Positions 60,740 through 64,000 of a DNA stretch of 64,000 bases are shown in pieces. Each line of letters opens with the position of its first letter. Position 1 is the stretch's first letter. The position numbers and the translations under genes were made by a program. Source of the stretch: Erythrobacter crassostreae (GTDB lineage: Bacteria > Pseudomonadota > Alphaproteobacteria > Sphingomonadales > Sphingomonadaceae). The stretch lies in contig NZ_JAGSPC010000001.1 of NCBI RefSeq assembly GCF_019204045.1, positions 1,364,001 through 1,428,000 of the forward strand. Reading direction: 5' to 3'. Under the pieces are notes generated by a model. It saw only the letters and a list, made by a program, of their open reading frames with translations. It did not search any database and was not told the DNA's origin.

Positions 60740-62614
60740 TCAGCCCGCTTCTGCCGCTTCCAGTTTCTCGCTGAACGCCATCCATTCCGCTTCGACCGCG
60801 TCCAGTTCATCGGACAATTCGGAGCGCAAGGATAACAGCTCGCTCATGCTTTTATCGGTGAGATGTTTGGCGGCGCTCTCTGGTTCATACATTGCCTTGT
60901 CAATGGCGCTGCGGTCCGATTGCAGTTTGGCCATCGCTTTTTCCGTGCGTGCCACATCAGCTTTCACGCTGCGGATCTCGGCCCGCTCTTTGGAGCTTTT
61001 CTTGCCGCCTTTGCTCTTGGTGCTTTTACCGCCGCCCTCTTTCTTCGGCTGGTTCAGGCCCAGCACGAAATCGATGTAATCCTCCATGCTGCCGGAGAAT
61101 TCCTTGGCGGTGCCTTCGTCCACCAGCACGAGCCTGTCGGCGCTGAGCTCGACCATGTGCCGATCGTGGCTGATCAGGATGACTGCGCCGTTGTAATCGT
61201 TGAGCGCCTGCACAAGAGCTTCGCGGGCATCGACGTCCAAGTGGTTGGTCGGCTCATCCAGAATAAGCAGATGCGGCGCGTCTCGGGTGATCAGGGCGAG
61301 CGCAAGCCGTGCGCGTTCTCCGCCGGATAGTTTGGCGACTTTTTGCGTGGCTCGGTTGCCTGAAAAACCAAACCGGCCCAGTTGCTCGCGGACTTTGCCC
61401 GGTGGCATGCCCTCCATGGCGTGGGTCATATGTTCTAGCGGGGTTTCGTCGCCGGAGAGTTCTTCCACCTGATACTGGGTGAAATAGCCGACCTTCATCT
61501 TGCCTGGTGCGTTCACTTCGCCTTCCATCAGGGGAAGCTGTGCGGCGAGCAGGCGCGCCAAAGTCGTCTTACCGTTGCCGTTACGCCCTAGCAGCGCGAT
61601 GCGATCATCCGGCTCGATCCGCAGGCTGACCCGTTTCAGGATTGGCACATCAGCGGTGTAGCCGACCGCTGCCATATCCATGGTGATCATCGGCGGTTTC
61701 AGCTGGCTGGGGCTGGGGAAATCAAAGCTGAGCGAGGGGTCTTCCATCAGTGCGGCGATGGGCTGCATTTTCGCCAGCATCTTGGCGCGGGATTGAGCTT
61801 GCTTGGCAGTCGAGGCGCGGGCGCTGTTGCGGGCCACGTAGTCTTGCAACCGCGCACGCTGGGCATCCTGCGCAGCTTTGGCCGATTCCAGCTGAGCTGC
61901 GCGTTCGGCTCGCTGCTTTTCAAAGCTGTCATACCCGCCGGGATACAGGGTCAGCTGGCCGCCTTGGAGATGCAGGATATGATCAGCGACTTTGTTCAAC
62001 AGATCGCGTTCGTGGCTGATGACTAGCAGTGTGGCGGGGTAGCTTTTGAGGAAGTTCTCGAGCCACAAGGTCGCTTCAAGATCGAGGTGGTTTGATGGCT
62101 CATCAAGCAGCAAAATGTCAGGTTGCGAAAACAGCAGCGCGCCTAGCGCGACACGCATTTTCCAACCGCCTGAAAAACTGTCGAGCGGCTGGCGCTGCAT
62201 TTCCTCATCAAAGCCGAGGCCGATCAGAATGCGCGCGGCACGCGACGGCGCGCTGTAGGCATCAATCGCCAGCAGCCGATCATGCACATCGCCAAGCCGG
62301 TCCATGTCGGTGCAGGTTTCGGATTCTTCCAGCAGCGCGGCGCGCTCGGTATCCGCGGCCAATACAACTTCTTCGGGTGTCGTATCCCCGCTCGGCGCTT
62401 CCTGCGCGATATAGCCGAGACGGAGCTTGGACGACTTCGTGATTGCGCCTTCATCCGGCTCGATCTCGCCGATCAGAGCCTTCATCAAAGTCGATTTGCC
62501 TGCGCCATTGCGCCCGATCAGGCCAACCCGCGCACCATCAGGTATCGCAGCGCTGGCGTGTTCCAGGATCGAGCGGCCGCCAAGCCGGACAGTGATATCA
62601 TCGATGGTCAGCAT
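60740..62614 (-). CDS. ABC-F family ATPase
   Basis: Soluble duplicated ABC ATPase (624 aa) of the ABC-F family, acting at the ribosome or in translation quality control, not in transport. First domain: Walker A GRNGAGKST, LDSFSGGWKMRVALGALL and LLLDEPSNHLDL; second: GRNGNGKTTLARLL, KLSGGERARLALAL and LILDEPTNHLDV. The linker with basic ARLQDYVARNSARASTAKQAQSRAKML is the P-site tRNA interaction motif region, and residues about 540-624 form a charged coiled coil. Subfamily is Uup/YheS-like; specific role unknown. Confidence 0.92.
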   Translation of the reverse strand: MLTIDDITVRLGGRSILEHASAAIPDGARVGLIGRNGAGKSTLMKALIGEIEPDEGAITKSSKLRLGYIAQEAPSGDTTPEEVVLAADTERAALLEESETCTDMDRLGDVHDRLLAIDAYSAPSRAARILIGLGFDEEMQRQPLDSFSGGWKMRVALGALLFSQPDILLLDEPSNHLDLEATLWLENFLKSYPATLLVISHERDLLNKVADHILHLQGGQLTLYPGGYDSFEKQRAERAAQLESAKAAQDAQRARLQDYVARNSARASTAKQAQSRAKMLAKMQPIAALMEDPSLSFDFPSPSQLKPPMITMDMAAVGYTADVPILKRVSLRIEPDDRIALLGRNGNGKTTLARLLAAQLPLMEGEVNAPGKMKVGYFTQYQVEELSGDETPLEHMTHAMEGMPPGKVREQLGRFGFSGNRATQKVAKLSGGERARLALALITRDAPHLLILDEPTNHLDVDAREALVQALNDYNGAVILISHDRHMVELSADRLVLVDEGTAKEFSGSMEDYIDFVLGLNQPKKEGGGKSTKSKGGKKSSKERAEIRSVKADVARTEKAMAKLQSDRSAIDKAMYEPESAAKHLTDKSMSELLSLRSELSDELDAVEAEWMAFSEKLEAAEAG

Positions 62615-62719
62615 GGCGCGCCTCTAGCAAGTCATTGCGCGCTTCCCAACGAAATTGAACCTGCAACAAAAGGAATTCGCAAAGCTTGCATCCTTGCCAC
62701 AGACGTTTAGCCAAGCGGC

Positions 62720-62980
62720 ATGGATATGGAACATCTGCTGCAACGCTATTTTGGCACAACCGATCTGGGCGAGGTTCAGGTTGATGCCATCCCCGCCGCC
62801 ACGGACCGGATGCTGGTTGATTTCGGGCTTGAGAAAGACAGCGGGAAGCGTTTTGCGCTGTGGAGTCTTCTGTTCATGATGGATGCCGCGCCTGATTTGG
62901 ACGTCGCGTTTGAAGATGAAGAAGAGCGCGAGGCGGCGCGCAATTTCATGGATATGATCATCGCCGCCAGCCAAACGTAG
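62720..62980 (+). CDS. Small acidic hypothetical protein
   Basis: Protein of 86 aa: MDMEHLLQRYFGTTDLGEV, a middle helical part (RMLVDFGLEKDSGKRFALWSLLFMMDAAPDLDVAF) and an acidic EDEEEREAARNFMDMIIAA tail. A second ATG lies two codons on. No membrane segment or known domain. It is divergent from the ABC-F gene and convergent with the glycosylase that follows, so it is probably a single gene. Function unknown. Confidence 0.7.
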   Translation: MDMEHLLQRYFGTTDLGEVQVDAIPAATDRMLVDFGLEKDSGKRFALWSLLFMMDAAPDLDVAFEDEEEREAARNFMDMIIAASQT

Positions 62981-62985
62981 TCAGA

Positions 62986-63603
62986 TCAAAGCGCCGGTGC
63001 GTCGTAGTACCGCCATGAAAACAGCGCCATGGCGGCCCTGTGCGGGGACCACCGTTTGCCGATCTCGCGCAGTTCTTTTTCCTTTGGTCGTTCGTCCAAT
63101 TCGAGCAAACGTCGCACGCCTTCCTGAACCGCCAGATCGCCGGCAGGCCACATGTCCGCGCGCCCTTCGGCGAACATCAAGTATATCTCCGCCGACCAGC
63201 GGCCGATGCCTTTGATGCGGGTGAGTTCCTCGATCGCTTCTTCATCGCCCTCGGGTAGATCGTCGAAGTCGATCTCACCCGCGGCGACCAATTCACATAG
63301 CGAGCGTGCATAGCCCTGTTTTTGGCGCGAAAGGCCGCACGCACGCAGAGTGTCGAAATCACGTTCTAACACGCATGACGGCGTGAAATCCTCGCCCAGT
63401 TCTGCCGCGAGCTTGTTCCACATAGACGTGGCCGCCGCGACAGAGACTTGTTGACCCACGATAGTGCGCAGCAAAGTCTTGTAGCCCCGATCTCGCAAGC
63501 GCGGTTCGGGGTAACCGACACGCTGCAGTTCAGCGGCGAGCTTTGCATCCCGCGATGCCAGCTCATCAAGCCCGGCGCGAATTTGCTCTGCGGTGATGCC
63601 CAC
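62986..63603 (-). CDS. DNA-3-methyladenine glycosylase II family protein (AlkA-type)
   Basis: Base-excision repair glycosylase of the HhH-GPD superfamily (205 aa). LLRTIVGQQVSVAAATSMWNKL begins the fold, and LTRIKGIGRWSAEIYLMFAEGRADMWPAGDLAVQEG contains the helix-hairpin-helix and the catalytic Asp. Without the N-terminal TBP-like domain of E. coli AlkA, it is the compact form. Removes alkylated bases from DNA in the cytoplasm. Confidence 0.9.
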   Translation of the reverse strand: MGITAEQIRAGLDELASRDAKLAAELQRVGYPEPRLRDRGYKTLLRTIVGQQVSVAAATSMWNKLAAELGEDFTPSCVLERDFDTLRACGLSRQKQGYARSLCELVAAGEIDFDDLPEGDEEAIEELTRIKGIGRWSAEIYLMFAEGRADMWPAGDLAVQEGVRRLLELDERPKEKELREIGKRWSPHRAAMALFSWRYYDAPAL

Positions 63604-63714
63604 TTGGTTGTTCCTTGGCTTGCGTTGAATTTCGGAACGTCCTAGCAGCCCGTCTGTTCATCCGATAGCGCGCGTTCTTGCGCTCAATGTCATTGTCAAA
63701 GAGGAAGTCTGTCC

Positions 63715-64000
63715 ATGCCAAAGCTCGTCGTCACCAACCGCGAAGGTGAAACAAGCGAAATCGATGTCGAAAATGGCCTAACCGTGATGGAAGCCATCCG
63801 CGACAATGGCTTTGACGAATTGCTCGCTCTATGCGGCGGCTGCTGCTCCTGCGCGACGTGCCACATTTACGTTGATGGCAGCGAGACAGCTGGCATGTCC
63901 GAAATGAGCGAAGACGAAGACGACCTGCTGGAATCTTCGGATCACCGCAAAGAAACATCGCGTCTCTCCTGTCAGGTTCCGCTCACGCCAGAGCTTGACG
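63715..64000 (+). CDS. 2Fe-2S ferredoxin, adrenodoxin type (3' end outside window)
   Basis: The gene runs past the right edge; 95 codons are visible. MPKLVVTNREGETSEIDVEN opens a ferredoxin fold and the cluster motif LCGGCCSCATCHIYVD gives the Cys-x5-Cys-x2-Cys set, with SRLSCQVPL supplying the fourth Cys. This is the adrenodoxin-like vertebrate-type ferredoxin, an electron donor to P450s or in iron-sulfur assembly. Complete genes of this kind are usually a little over 100 codons, so only a few residues are missing. Confidence 0.92.
   Translation, partial: MPKLVVTNREGETSEIDVENGLTVMEAIRDNGFDELLALCGGCCSCATCHIYVDGSETAGMSEMSEDEDDLLESSDHRKETSRLSCQVPLTPELD

Overview
The window looks like chromosomal DNA of an alphaproteobacterium of the order Sphingomonadales, most likely family Erythrobacteraceae. 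This is inferred from gene order and protein style: an argS-SPOR-nagZ-scpAB-tatABC run, ispH-thrB-rnhA, glnB-glnA, tamA-tamB, a Tad/Cpa pilus cluster, and small sphingomonad-type secreted proteins. No rRNA, tRNA or CRISPR array was found. The DNA is densely coding and, apart from one insertion element, uniform in style.

Layout. 1-5.1 kb: two adjacent acyl-CoA dehydrogenases, a sulfotransferase-like protein, a crotonase and a MarR regulator with a perfect operator-like palindrome at its start; this is an acyl-CoA catabolism island. 5.2-12.6 kb (minus strand): Tad pilus genes cpaA-B-C-D-E-tadB-tadC, with the motor ATPase cpaF absent from its usual place between cpaE and tadB. 12.8-17.6 kb: alpha/beta hydrolase, FAD oxidoreductase, a 58-residue YegP-like protein, then rnhA, thrB and ispH. 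17.7-25.4 kb: a lipoprotein, argS, a SPOR protein, nagZ, scpA, scpB and tatABC. 25.5-30.1 kb: a small secreted protein, an amidohydrolase, a 3-hydroxyisobutyrate dehydrogenase-like enzyme and threonine dehydratase. 30.3-39.2 kb: leucyl-transferase Bpt, TamA, TamB, a GH24 lysozyme and an HExxH protein.

39.2-41.4 kb is a 2187-bp IS1595-family element with near-perfect terminal inverted repeats, an 8-bp target duplication (AGAGCTCT) and passenger genes. It sits in the centre of an operator-like palindrome; a perfect copy of that palindrome (GTAAAGAGCTCTTTAC) lies between the element and an XRE regulator-membrane protein operon. 42.4-48.3 kb holds a DUF4287/DUF5655-like protein, a KtrB/KtrA potassium uptake pair, glnA-glnB with a probable sigma-54 promoter, argC and an SH3-like protein. 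48.4-57.9 kb holds an M17 aminopeptidase, a DUF3298 lipoprotein, map, ccmA-ccmB (no ccmC here), pterin carbinolamine dehydratase, two tandem SDR paralogues and an S9 peptidase.

58.0-60.4 kb pairs a RimB-like protein with RimK and, divergently, a strong sigma-54 promoter candidate with an upstream 20-bp palindrome. That promoter would drive a 35-residue membrane peptide followed by a 146-residue membrane protein. The window ends with an ABC-F ATPase, a small conserved-looking protein, an AlkA-type glycosylase and the 5' part of an adrenodoxin-type ferredoxin gene.

The most novel items are the IS1595 element with its unassigned passengers inside an operator, the sigma-54-driven micropeptide locus, and the Tad cluster lacking cpaF. 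Protein functions are assigned by motif reading alone; no database search was possible.
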